DNA of 64,000 nt from Anaerolinea sp. (lineage in GTDB: Bacteria; Chloroflexota; Anaerolineae; Anaerolineales; Anaerolineaceae). Below, in pieces: positions 8,990 to 17,557 of the stretch (position 1 is its first letter; each line of letters starts with the position of its first letter). A program made the translations under genes and the position numbers. Below the pieces are notes generated by a model, which worked only from the letters and a program-made list of their open reading frames with translations, ran no database searches and was not told the origin of the DNA. The stretch lies in contig DYEC01000003.1 in the NCBI GenBank assembly GCA_020725865.1, positions 1-64,000 of the forward strand. Direction: 5' to 3'.

Positions 8990-9396
8990 TCTGCCCCTTT
9001 TTGTGAGATCATTGTAACCCGGCGCAAGCGCGCCTTTTCACGAATGGCATGTAAGTTGAGAATCTCTGCCACTTCAAAGATCGGTGGAATCGCACCTTCC
9101 ACGGGCCTCAATCGCAGACAGGCAGGGAAGTACCCCATTCGCCCGTGCAGATCCGCTATCACCATAACAGCGCTATAGTTCAGCGAGGGCGGATTGACCA
9201 GGATCGGCGCATTCTGCCATTCCTCCGGAGAAAGCCCGGCTTTGTCCACCATTTCCAGAATTTGCCCCTCCAGGGGCTCCTGGGAATTGATTTGATTGTG
9301 AACCTCGATTACCTTTTCAACAGGCTGCCGGGCCAATGTCTCCACCTGATGAAGCTGTTCTTTGGACAGTGGATGGGCAAAGTTCACAATGATCAC
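8986..9396 (-). CDS. csx15: Csx15-like protein (type III ancillary, possible cOA-handling protein)
   Basis: A 136-aa protein. Its pattern of IIVNFAHPLS at the N-terminus, LSPEEWQ, ILVNPPSLN and LHGRMGYFP matches what I know as Csx15. The GTG at 9396 was chosen because GGGAGGT lies 7 nt upstream; the longer open frame would overlap the Card1 gene and lacks a site. Small Csx proteins of this kind accompany type III systems and have been linked to binding or breakdown of cyclic oligoadenylate; for this protein that is inference. It sits between card1 and cas8, overlapping cas8, so it is co-translated with the type I module. Confidence 0.75.
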   Translation of the reverse strand: MIIVNFAHPLSKEQLHQVETLARQPVEKVIEVHNQINSQEPLEGQILEMVDKAGLSPEEWQNAPILVNPPSLNYSAVMVIADLHGRMGYFPACLRLRPVEGAIPPIFEVAEILNLHAIREKARLRRVTMISQKGAE

Positions 9397-9415
9397 GTCT
9401 GTTACCTCCCTCGAA

Positions 9416-10354
9416 TTAATTATGCAAAGGCAGGATCTCTCCGATACGATCTTTGAGCAATTGCAAATCATTTGTTGTCAGTGGTTTTCCATCGCGGTAC
9501 TCACGCAGTTCGATTACTTCTACTCGCAATGCAGTAGCGAGCGCTTTATAGCGGTCTTCTTCGGCAATCTGAGTAATGAGAAAACGGCTGACATAAGTGC
9601 CCAGATATTCACGAGCGGCAATGGTAGTTAGCTGATCCACCGCATGTTTACCGCTGCCTTCACCGCCAATTTTAAGTTCCAGCACGCCAATATGATTCCC
9701 ACAGCGGATCAGCGCATCTATTTCTGCCTGGTCTTTGACCCCTTGCGGAACAACATTCTGCATATATTCATCCACAAAAGGACTTAAGGCTTGTCGTATA
9801 GCACTCTCAAATCTGACTGCCCGCTCCCAATTGATATCGTTTTTGTCCTTGCTTTTCCGGTTCGGTTCATAACCGTCCAGATGAGCTTTGAGATAGCTAT
9901 CCAGCGTAAGCAAGGGCGGCAAGGGTGAGATTTTTGCTGTCTCTTCGAGTTGTCCGAGTGTATCAAATGCGTAGCGATACAAAACACTTCGCTGGTCGCG
10001 CCCGCGCGGTCCCTCGGTCTGGTAATACACACAGGACGCATTGAGTTCACGAGCAGCTTCATAAGCAGCAATGACCATCAGCTTGGTGCCGCCGGTCAGA
10101 TTGAAAATCAAGTCTGTTTGGTCTTTTAAGGTCTCCAGCAACTGCGAACGGATGCGAATCGGATTATAGGCGTCTTTGAGCTCCAGAAAATGAGTGGTAA
10201 CGCCAAATTCTTCAGCGAGGCTTTTCAATCGTTTTGCCGCCCTTCGAGAGCCTTCAAATGCTGAATGCACCAGCAAATTCTGATCGGGTTTAAGATATAA
10301 AATTGGCAATAAGTTGGGTATCGGTTGTTCGCCAACCAGTGAAATCAGTTTCAT
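9416..10354 (-). CDS. Card1/Can2-type CARF nuclease
   Basis: A 312-aa effector with an N-terminal CARF domain (about 1-140) and a C-terminal PD-(D/E)XK nuclease (DUF1887 type). CARF features: GEQPIPNLLP near residue 8 and the ligand-loop-like NLTGGTKLM at 85-93. Nuclease residues visible: E183 in FESAIR, D213 in EIDALI, then E226 and K228 in LELKIG. In characterised relatives cyclic tetra-adenylate made by Cas10 binds the CARF dimer and switches on DNA/RNA cleavage. GGAGGT lies 10 nt upstream of the ATG. All catalytic residues are present. Located directly after cmr6, as expected for a type III effector. Confidence 0.9.
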   Translation of the reverse strand: MKLISLVGEQPIPNLLPILYLKPDQNLLVHSAFEGSRRAAKRLKSLAEEFGVTTHFLELKDAYNPIRIRSQLLETLKDQTDLIFNLTGGTKLMVIAAYEAARELNASCVYYQTEGPRGRDQRSVLYRYAFDTLGQLEETAKISPLPPLLTLDSYLKAHLDGYEPNRKSKDKNDINWERAVRFESAIRQALSPFVDEYMQNVVPQGVKDQAEIDALIRCGNHIGVLELKIGGEGSGKHAVDQLTTIAAREYLGTYVSRFLITQIAEEDRYKALATALRVEVIELREYRDGKPLTTNDLQLLKDRIGEILPLHN

Positions 10355-10379
10355 TACTGCTCAACCTCCATAAAGTGAG

Positions 10380-11342
10380 CTATCCATTGATCATCTGAAA
10401 GTATCCGTAGCCGGCAGCAGTTTTCGCGCCGGCGCCCAACTCCACAAGTGCATTTTTCAGCCATCGGCGAGCTAGATGAAGCAATTTTTCCAGCTCGGGG
10501 GCTTTTACTCCTTTTCTCCCTCCAATAGCAAACCAGAAGGTTTTGCCTGCAGGCACGGCAAGAAAAGTTACCGGGTTTGGGCTCTCAGAGTCTGTTGGGG
10601 CACTTTTACCCTGATAATAGGAACCGTAATGGGGAGTCATGATGTCAATGTCGAGAGGAAAAGCTTGTTCAGCAGGAATGGCATCAAAGAAAACCACTGC
10701 GCCGGCTTGATCCAGCGTGCCGAATATGGCACGAAAATCTTTTGCCATCTTCAGAGCATCTTGACTTGTAAGATTGAATTTGCTTCTTTCCTTTTCAAAC
10801 TCCTCAGGTTCTTTTTCAAGCAGTTTGTCAAGGGCATCCAGTCTCGAAGCCTCTAGACCCAGTGTGTAAGCCAGCTCATACAATGCCCAAGCCCGCGCCA
10901 GCCCTTTGACACTGCTGCCCGGCAGGAAAGGAAAGCCATAACGATGGAAGCTGAAGCCGATCTCGAGCGCGCTTTTGCGCCCCAGTCCGGGAATAAAGCG
11001 CCAGTCCGTTTTCATGCGAAACGGCGTTGCCCCTGCAGTTTTGACCAGCGCCTGCCAGCGCTTTTGATAGGCTTCAAGCGTTCCAGCATGAGGGGCTTTT
11101 CGAGATTTTTCCAACGCTTGCTTACGCCATTCATTCTTCTTTCCTGCCTGCGAAAAATCCGGTGCAAAACGGTCAAAGACCAAACCGGGGTTATCGAGCT
11201 GCGCATGCTGAAACACTGCCACGACCTCTTTGGGCAGCGGATATTGGATTGGGGTAGCCGGCTGATCAGCCTTTCCACCCTTGCCTTGGGGCTGATGAGG
11301 TCTGTTCTGTGATTTGTGCCAATTTTGCCGCCCAGCTTTCAT
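10380..11342 (-). CDS. cmr6: Cmr6 (type III-B RAMP)
   Basis: A 320-aa subunit near the 3' end of the Cmr complex. A hydrophilic, basic N-terminus (about 1-45) is followed by a RAMP fold with FRMKTDWRFIPGLGRKSALEIG, the crRNA-contacting PGSSVKGLARAW segment, and a C-terminal glycine-rich TAAGYGYF. Start ATG overlaps the cmr5 stop (ATGA). The set cmr1-cmr6 is complete, with cmr6 last. Confidence 0.92.
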   Translation of the reverse strand: MKAGRQNWHKSQNRPHQPQGKGGKADQPATPIQYPLPKEVVAVFQHAQLDNPGLVFDRFAPDFSQAGKKNEWRKQALEKSRKAPHAGTLEAYQKRWQALVKTAGATPFRMKTDWRFIPGLGRKSALEIGFSFHRYGFPFLPGSSVKGLARAWALYELAYTLGLEASRLDALDKLLEKEPEEFEKERSKFNLTSQDALKMAKDFRAIFGTLDQAGAVVFFDAIPAEQAFPLDIDIMTPHYGSYYQGKSAPTDSESPNPVTFLAVPAGKTFWFAIGGRKGVKAPELEKLLHLARRWLKNALVELGAGAKTAAGYGYFQMING

Positions 11343-11752
11343 GACTTACTCTCCTCCAATTCGGCTTCAGCAAAACGTTTGTACCAGTTCAGGTACGCCA
11401 TCGCCTCCGCAGTGGCATAACGGTATTCCTGGCTGCTGGCATTTTTGATAATCCAATCTAACGCGTCCCCATTTCCGATTTGCTTAATTTGCGTCTTAAG
11501 CCAATCAGAGAGGGCATTATAAAGTTCTCGGTGATGCACCTCATTTTTCGCTCTCCAGAAAGCCAGCGTCTGTCCCAAGCCGTTGCTTTGAATGCTGGCG
11601 GGAGCACTGCTTGCCAAACTTCTCATTTCCTTTTGTTTTTCCGGTTGTTGGCGCTTAAACTGGCTTACCTTTTCCCAGGCATGCTTTGCCCGCTGTTGTT
11701 CCAGTGAGCGCTGCCGCGATTCCCCGTGAGTGTGTGCATTTGCGTTTTCCAT
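11339..11752 (-). CDS. cmr5: Cmr5 (type III-B small subunit)
   Basis: A 137-aa all-helical small subunit lining the Cmr complex beside the target RNA. The N-terminal 40 residues are very hydrophilic; then LASSAPASIQSNGLGQTLAFWRAK and DWLKTQ... YRYATAEAMAYLNWYKRFAEAEL follow the Cmr5 pattern. Tight spacing on both sides (3 nt to cmr4, overlap with cmr6) supports translation. Confidence 0.9.
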   Translation of the reverse strand: MENANAHTHGESRQRSLEQQRAKHAWEKVSQFKRQQPEKQKEMRSLASSAPASIQSNGLGQTLAFWRAKNEVHHRELYNALSDWLKTQIKQIGNGDALDWIIKNASSQEYRYATAEAMAYLNWYKRFAEAELEESKS

Positions 11753-11755
11753 GGG

Positions 11756-12658
11756 TTACTCTCCTTTGGGATACAGGCAAACTGAAACCCAGCCCTGACC
11801 GGTGGTTTCGTCCCCGCCCAACTGCAGGTAACTTTGATGCAAAGCATTGAACTTGCCAAGCACTTCCTGCGCGGTGATGTTATCCTTGCCATTCCGCACA
11901 TCCATCGCAAACATCGGCGCATAGAGCAGGCAATCTACCGGCAAGCTTTCTGTTGTCCACAGGGCGCCGGTTTGCACCGTCTTTTTTCCGGGATCAATGC
12001 GAATGTGTGTTTGAACTTCGGTGCCATAGAGGCAGAAATCTCGGAAGGCATCTTCTGGCAGAATGCACAGGCGTTTTGGCAGTGCGTTGCGCCAGTATTG
12101 ATGACCGGCAGGTAAGGCGTGCTTCGCCAGCCAATCGCCTATAGCTTTCACCTGTGAGATAACTTTGGTGTTAAAGCTGAACTCTTCAAGAATGACTTTG
12201 TTATCCAGCACAATATCGCTTGCATCCCCAACTAACGCAGAATTGTTATCAGTTGGCTCAGGAACATCCCATTGGATTTCCTGTCCCGTCAGGGAAGCGG
12301 CGCGGCGGAAAGTTTCCAGTGCATGCACACTGGTCGTCCAGGCGAAGACTCCCTTCAGAGAACGCACCGGCAAGAGTAGCAATCGCCCATCCCCGACGGA
12401 AATTGCTCCAGCAAAACTTTCACCGCCCTCGCCAGCTTTGCCAAAAATCATCTCTACTTCCTTATCATCATCCTTTAAGTTATTGCGCTCACGATAATCC
12501 GTGCGCAGGACGCCTTTTAGCCCGGAAGCCTGAAGCATTGGATATTGCGTGACGCGCTCACGCTGGATGGGTAAATCCACGTTAGCGCTGGCGCGCCCGG
12601 CTCCAACATGTAAGGGTGTTTCGGTGTAAAAGAAAATCATTCTCTTCTGCTTGAACAT
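11756..12658 (-). CDS. cmr4: Cmr4 (type III-B backbone and target RNA nuclease)
   Basis: A 300-aa Cas7-like backbone subunit present in several copies in the Cmr complex. The first 50 residues show TPLHVGAG, then VDLPIQRER, whose Asp is the expected target-RNA cleavage residue, then LQASGLKGVLR. The C-terminus ends with the conserved LGGDETTGQGWV. The ATG has AGGAG 9 nt upstream. All features of an active slicer backbone are present. Confidence 0.94.
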   Translation of the reverse strand: MFKQKRMIFFYTETPLHVGAGRASANVDLPIQRERVTQYPMLQASGLKGVLRTDYRERNNLKDDDKEVEMIFGKAGEGGESFAGAISVGDGRLLLLPVRSLKGVFAWTTSVHALETFRRAASLTGQEIQWDVPEPTDNNSALVGDASDIVLDNKVILEEFSFNTKVISQVKAIGDWLAKHALPAGHQYWRNALPKRLCILPEDAFRDFCLYGTEVQTHIRIDPGKKTVQTGALWTTESLPVDCLLYAPMFAMDVRNGKDNITAQEVLGKFNALHQSYLQLGGDETTGQGWVSVCLYPKGE

Positions 12659-12670
12659 GGTTCTTTTCTC

Positions 12671-13768
12671 CTATGATTTGATTTGATAATCCCAATTTGT
12701 GATTATGACTTGTCCATAACCAATTTCTGCGCCCTGCTCGGTGATCGCTTGCTGGATCAAGCCTGTTCGCAAAGAGGCATTCCCCGAATGGCTAAAGAAA
12801 TACACACTGCCAGCCGGTACCCAGCGCATAGCTGGCTTCTCACGGTTTTCGGCATAGTCATAACCCCCCAACACCTGATAACCGTTTAAGGCTACAGCTT
12901 CCAATTTCACTTCTCCACTGAAAAATTGTCCCCAAGACTTTGGTTGCCAACCCTGTGAAAAGTACGCTGGGCTGGCAAAATACACTTTGAAACGCTTGGG
13001 AAGCGCTCCCTGGTACCCCAGACGGGTTGAACTTTCATTTTGGAGATGCTCACTATCATTCAATGCGTGATAATTCAATGTGCGTCCTTCGCCGCCGGCA
13101 CGCATCATACCTTGCGGTGGTAAATCAGAGTAGCCGTTCACTTCCAAGTACAATCCGACACCACGACAAAGGCGGATACACTGCACTTCATAAAGCATGC
13201 CTTCTTTTGTAGAGCGTTTTTGGCTATCAAGTTGGATGCCCAATCGCATTTCTCGCTCAAACAGTTCCTCTTCCTTGATGGTGGATACTGTTTTGCCACG
13301 AAGAAGGTAATCTATCAAATCTTCTTCGCAGACGTATTCGCCCGGGGCGCTTTTGCTGATCTTCCCCGCCTCCCTGAATGGGGAAAGCAAATATGGCATT
13401 TCACTCAAGCTGTTATTCCCGGGATTTTCGCACAGCCACATCGGACTGATTCGCTTGGCTTGTTCATCTTGCAAATAAGCATCTGATGGTGTCGGAAAAT
13501 AGCGAACGAGTTTGTTGTTTTCCCAGCGAGCGAGCCAAGGACCGATCAAACGTAGACCTTTGTAGTCGGTTGCCGTGCCGACTAGGCCTGAGATAACCTC
13601 TTTTTGTAATGGTACATTTTTATTCATCAGGTAATGTGAACGGATAATGCCTTGCATCACTGAAGGCGGCGGAGGAAAGATACTGAGCGCTTCGTGGTCG
13701 CTGCCGGCATTGAACGGCCGCCCATCGCGGAAAAAGAGAACATCTTCAGCCCATAAAAACAGTTTCAT
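12671..13768 (-). CDS. cmr3: Cmr3 (type III-B Cas5-like subunit)
   Basis: A 365-aa subunit that binds the crRNA 5' handle with Cas10. Starts with LFLWAEDVLFFRDGRPF, the typical Cmr3 opening (functionally the FRDGRPF strand-loop), followed by FPPPPSVMQGIIRSHYL and a C-terminal RWVPAGSVYFF and EIGYGQVIITNW. The start overlaps the end of cas10, completing the chain of overlapping cmr genes. Confidence 0.92.
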   Translation of the reverse strand: MKLFLWAEDVLFFRDGRPFNAGSDHEALSIFPPPPSVMQGIIRSHYLMNKNVPLQKEVISGLVGTATDYKGLRLIGPWLARWENNKLVRYFPTPSDAYLQDEQAKRISPMWLCENPGNNSLSEMPYLLSPFREAGKISKSAPGEYVCEEDLIDYLLRGKTVSTIKEEELFEREMRLGIQLDSQKRSTKEGMLYEVQCIRLCRGVGLYLEVNGYSDLPPQGMMRAGGEGRTLNYHALNDSEHLQNESSTRLGYQGALPKRFKVYFASPAYFSQGWQPKSWGQFFSGEVKLEAVALNGYQVLGGYDYAENREKPAMRWVPAGSVYFFSHSGNASLRTGLIQQAITEQGAEIGYGQVIITNWDYQIKS

Positions 13769-15579
13769 TCCTTCCCTCCATTGAACAGAAATCGCGCAAT
13801 GATCAGCCAGTTGGCAACCTCGACGAGACCATGTGTTACTGATCCATCTTTATCGGATGGTTTAAGCTTTTGCTGAATACTGTCTACCCATTTCAACAGA
13901 GAATCCAGACGCCCTTCAATAAACTGACGGCTCTGTTTACTATCTATCTTGGCGGACTGCCGCGTAAGGCGGTAACGTAGCATTGCCCTTTGTGCCTCAG
14001 CAGGCATGCTTGGTGAAACCCTTGCATCCTCTGCCAGCAAATAGGGCAGAGAAGCAGAAAACTTCTCCTCTCTGAAGTACTGTACCCATTCATTGAAAAT
14101 TGTCAGTTCATCCCATGGACTGCGCGCAATAACCGCTTCACCACCGCGCCTAGTCAGCGCAACGCATACAGCATCTTTATTGCCCCATTTATCTGGCATG
14201 AAGTGTTTGGCATTCTGCTCAGCACCGTGCAGTGTCTCCAATACCCGACTTAACGGAGCAAGGTGGTGCGCAATCACGATACCGGCTGACATAGTGGCAA
14301 GCCAATCCTCCTTGCCCGCAAGTGTTTGACTGACAGTCCTCTTATACTCATATGCTATTTGACAAGCCAACGGAATGGCATGGTCAAGTGAAGCCATCAT
14401 CAGAATGTCATCCCCTCCGTTATAGATAAGAAAACCACCCTGTTCCGGAGCAACATTTCGCCTCACCCACTCAGAAAACTCAAGCAGTTTGGCGCTGAAA
14501 GCGCGATGCTCTTCTGCAGAAGAAAATTCATGTTTTTTCTTACCCACACCATCGCCGTCTAGATGAATCAGGGCGTAATAAGGAGAAGGTCTTGAGCCAG
14601 TTGCCTTTCGCAGTTTTTCCAAAGCCTCTTTTAAGCCTGTCAATTCGCTTTCACCAACTTCGATACCATAGTTGGTTTCCAGACGCTGTCGGGTAAGCGT
14701 TTCGCCGAAAAACAGATCGCCATCATAAGGCCAGAGTGAGTCGCTCTTGCGTGTTGCGTAGATTTTGCGTCCCTTTGTGTCGCAAAATTTTTCAATAGCT
14801 TCCCGATACGCCTGCAACTCGGCCTGGGCTTTCTTTTCTGCAAGCTGATAAAAATCCCAACTCGCCACCGTGCTGGTGGAAGGGAATTCACGGCTAGACA
14901 GCTTGGCAAAGCGTTTTATCAGTCCAATACTATCCAGCCGCTCTCTGCCACCGGGCTTTATCTTTGAAGTCAAAACGTGCGGGAGGACATCCACCATTTT
15001 TGCCCAGTAAGCTCTTGCGCGTTTATATTCTCGTGTATGCAATGCACTGCGCTTTCCGCTCAGACTATCCTTCTCGCCCTCCTCACAGGCTTGCTGAAAT
15101 GTGCGGCTGTACTTGAGGCTGTTGAGCCTGTCACTAGCTTCTTCATAAACCTTTTTGAATTCCGTGTTTTCTTCAACACATACCCAGAAAACCTGCCACG
15201 GCGGACAATCATATACCTGGCGCTGCCAAATGGCTTGCCACATATTGTCCTCAGTTAATTTTGCCTCCCGACGCGCTGCTTCAGCAATTCCTTGCCACTC
15301 CTTCAATAATGCGTCGCGCGCATTTGTGAGACGTTCTTCTGCCAGTTCTTTTGGCAACCGTGCCACAACTACATTCGGCACATCTTCAGTTTTGCCTAAG
15401 CTAGCAGGAGAAACCAAAGTTCCCTGATCTCCGTTAACAAGCGCCTGCGCAGCCGCTTGAGCAAGACGAACGAGAATCGCGCTCCCATTAAACAAATCTT
15501 CGCTGCGCCGCGCCTCAGCAATAAATGACTGCACTGGCGAAAACGTGAAAATACATAGTGACATCGGCGGTTCGCTCAT
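13765..15579 (-). CDS. cmr2: Cmr2/Cas10, cyclic-oligoadenylate synthase subunit without HD domain
   Basis: A 604-aa large subunit. The N-terminus contains FTFSPVQSFIAEARRSEDLF, typical of Cmr2. The second palm domain has NGGDD at about 387-391, the cyclase active site, preceded by LIHLDGDGVGKKK. I see no histidine-aspartate nuclease motif at the N-terminus and the protein is short for Cmr2 (often over 800 aa), so it probably signals by cyclic oligoadenylate without cutting DNA. The ATG at 15579 overlaps the cmr1 stop (ATGA) and is preferred to the GTG at 15588. Confidence 0.92.
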   Translation of the reverse strand: MSEPPMSLCIFTFSPVQSFIAEARRSEDLFNGSAILVRLAQAAAQALVNGDQGTLVSPASLGKTEDVPNVVVARLPKELAEERLTNARDALLKEWQGIAEAARREAKLTEDNMWQAIWQRQVYDCPPWQVFWVCVEENTEFKKVYEEASDRLNSLKYSRTFQQACEEGEKDSLSGKRSALHTREYKRARAYWAKMVDVLPHVLTSKIKPGGRERLDSIGLIKRFAKLSSREFPSTSTVASWDFYQLAEKKAQAELQAYREAIEKFCDTKGRKIYATRKSDSLWPYDGDLFFGETLTRQRLETNYGIEVGESELTGLKEALEKLRKATGSRPSPYYALIHLDGDGVGKKKHEFSSAEEHRAFSAKLLEFSEWVRRNVAPEQGGFLIYNGGDDILMMASLDHAIPLACQIAYEYKRTVSQTLAGKEDWLATMSAGIVIAHHLAPLSRVLETLHGAEQNAKHFMPDKWGNKDAVCVALTRRGGEAVIARSPWDELTIFNEWVQYFREEKFSASLPYLLAEDARVSPSMPAEAQRAMLRYRLTRQSAKIDSKQSRQFIEGRLDSLLKWVDSIQQKLKPSDKDGSVTHGLVEVANWLIIARFLFNGGKE

Positions 15580-16517
15580 TTGTTCCACCCCTCAATTTCC
15601 AGTTTCTGTCCTCCAAGCCCTTCAAACCCTCGCAGCCACTTCTCAAGTTGGACATAGTCATCACCTGTTTTCAACTTTGAGGGTAACACGGTAAGCAGAA
15701 GATGGTATTTGGGTCTGCTGCCATTTGTCAAAAATACATGCGCCCAAAGCGGCGAAGCCTGACGCGGATTGATCCCCCCTAACCAATTAACTTTTGGGAC
15801 TTTCTGCATAAGGCTGGCAAGCGCCTGTGCGGGATTGTCTCCCCAATTTTTGACATAAACCATAGAAGCCCCTCTCGCCGCACAAGGGAACGTCGTTGGT
15901 TTAGCAGGGAGCCCCACAGTTGAAACTTTTTCTCTAGAGGCTAATTGTTTGGCAAAGTCTATTGCCGAGCGAATAATTTTGGCTATCATCGTTTGAATCT
16001 GACCAGTGTCATTGGGCAAAGCTGGCACCAAATCGTTGTCACTGCTTCTAATCACTTGCAGATTGCCCGCTCCGCGCCGGCTACGTAAACCAAAACCGCC
16101 CAATAGCAGTGCCAGATTAAGCGCCATGCAGGCATTCTTCCATACCAAATCATCACAATAAGGCGCAGCTTGAAGTGTCAGATTAAAATTCTGACCAGGA
16201 CTAAACGCCTTTCTTTTGGCTGAATCAGGTTTATGAGGAAGGATAGGATACATATCCGTCTTCAGAGATCCATGCAACCGGATCGACACTGATGAAGCGC
16301 AATCAGTGGCACCAAACACCAACGCCTCGAGCCTCTGCAATTCTGACAGGTTTTGGTTTCCAATCACCCCGCCTAATAAAGCGCGGTACCAGTAGCGCAA
16401 CACACCACGGAATGCTGGGGAGCGCAGCTCGGGAGGACCATTCTGATCAGCTCCTCTAATAAATAACGGGGTCACTGTTTGTAGGTCTAACGTTACTTTG
16501 CGTATGTGATCTGGCAT
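15576..16517 (-). CDS. cmr1: Cmr1 (type III-B RAMP)
   Basis: A 313-aa subunit at the 3' end of the Cmr-bound crRNA. It opens with LDLQTVTPLFIRGADQN and carries ELRSPAFRGVLRYWYRALLG, the classic Cmr1 signature, plus the glycine-rich LLGGFGLRSRRGAGNL. It is the first structural gene of the cmr set, 87 nt downstream of the CARF regulator gene; that gap contains only a short GGCT/AGCC hairpin and AT-rich sequence. Confidence 0.93.
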   Translation of the reverse strand: MPDHIRKVTLDLQTVTPLFIRGADQNGPPELRSPAFRGVLRYWYRALLGGVIGNQNLSELQRLEALVFGATDCASSVSIRLHGSLKTDMYPILPHKPDSAKRKAFSPGQNFNLTLQAAPYCDDLVWKNACMALNLALLLGGFGLRSRRGAGNLQVIRSSDNDLVPALPNDTGQIQTMIAKIIRSAIDFAKQLASREKVSTVGLPAKPTTFPCAARGASMVYVKNWGDNPAQALASLMQKVPKVNWLGGINPRQASPLWAHVFLTNGSRPKYHLLLTVLPSKLKTGDDYVQLEKWLRGFEGLGGQKLEIEGWNK

Positions 16518-16604
16518 ATCCGCTCCTTTCAGGCTTTTCTAGCCGTTTCAAGTGTAATATATTGTGAACAAGCTGCAATTGTGATTTTTCCTATGTTTTT
16601 ATAG

Positions 16605-17462
16605 TCATTTTTTACTATCCATATCGCCGAGCAATGTTGCAAGCTCAGCAATGAGAGTGGCTCGCGTAGCAGGTACACCGCGCCATTCCTGATACGACCG
16701 ATATACTTGTGATAACTGATTCGCAATTGTGCGTTCGCTTTTTCCCAAACGGCGAGCAATGCTCACATTATCCAATCCTTCGCGAACAAGTAATTCCACA
16801 ACTTGACGTTGTGCGGGAGTAAGATAATGCCGCCAGAACTCCCGGCGCCGTCGTTGTTTTTCACTGGAGGCAAACTCTTGCTGGCGATGAATGGCTTCCC
16901 ATGGATCGTCAGGACCATCTAGTAATAAGCGAACAGTGGCAGCATCAGCCCAGCGAATTACCGGTACTGCAATGACTTGAAATGTATCCTCTGGAGTGGG
17001 GTGAAGTCGCTTCTCGCCACCTTGCCAAGCCATCTTAGAAATCATATGCCAGACGTGATCTTGTTCGTCAAACAACAGCTGAGCCGCGACCATGCCATAC
17101 ACTGCCATGGTCTTCCGTCCGCTGACTAAACTAAGATGAACGGTTTGACCGGCACGCTTTGCAAGACGGATTTCTCGATAGAACGCGCCTAGCAAAACCC
17201 AAGTATCTTCATCGGAAACAATATCCTCAACAGCAGTTCCTCCTTTACGTTCCAATGGGACAAAACGCGGACGTATTGATGGGTAAAGCACACCAAACTC
17301 TTCGGATAATCGCTGGGCTGCTATACGAATAATGTCGGCTTGAGTATGAATCACACAAACTTCCTGAATTGGATATTCTTGTTCTAACAGCCAATCCAAT
17401 AACCAGATGACTCCCTGTGGTTCGGTGCTTAATGGACTAATCAGAACGTGTCCAATGCTCAC
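16605..17462 (-). CDS. CARF-like (NE0113/ring-nuclease-type) domain fused to LuxR-type HTH; putative cOA-responsive regulator
   Basis: A 285-aa protein. Residues about 1-175 resemble the NE0113-type CRISPR-associated Rossmann domain: a LISPLSTEPQGVIWLLDWLL start, VCVIHTQ as second strand, and LSLVSGRKTMAVYG with the GRKTM ligand-loop motif. Residues about 215-270 form a GerE/LuxR helix-turn-helix (YLTPAQRQVVELLV, VSIARRLGKSERTIANQLSQVY). It is the first gene of the cmr-cas operon, so a role in sensing cyclic oligoadenylate and controlling this operon is a reasonable inference. Whether the CARF part also degrades the ligand cannot be told from sequence. GTG start at 17462. Confidence 0.8.
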   Translation of the reverse strand: MSIGHVLISPLSTEPQGVIWLLDWLLEQEYPIQEVCVIHTQADIIRIAAQRLSEEFGVLYPSIRPRFVPLERKGGTAVEDIVSDEDTWVLLGAFYREIRLAKRAGQTVHLSLVSGRKTMAVYGMVAAQLLFDEQDHVWHMISKMAWQGGEKRLHPTPEDTFQVIAVPVIRWADAATVRLLLDGPDDPWEAIHRQQEFASSEKQRRRREFWRHYLTPAQRQVVELLVREGLDNVSIARRLGKSERTIANQLSQVYRSYQEWRGVPATRATLIAELATLLGDMDSKK

Positions 17463-17522
17463 TTTCCCAACCCCTTTTGATCGTAGATAAAGGAATAACT
17501 TTAAGATTACAATTCAGTAACT

Positions 17523-17550
17523 ATTCTAGCAAAGTTTTGATAAATGCGAA
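17523..17550 (-). promoter_or_regulatory. Candidate promoter of the cmr-cas operon
   Basis: In the 95-bp gap between the cobU stop and the CARF-regulator start, the minus strand has TTCGCA (17550-17545), a 16-nt spacer and TAGAAT (17528-17523). This places transcription start about 50 nt before the GTG start. It is a match to the vegetative consensus by eye only. Confidence 0.35.
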
Positions 17551-17557
17551 CTTTTCC

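Noticed and set aside
9397-9471. N-terminal extension of the Csx15-like frame
   Set aside because: It overlaps card1, has no ribosome site and breaks the family N-terminus; the GTG at 9396 with GGGAGGT is better.
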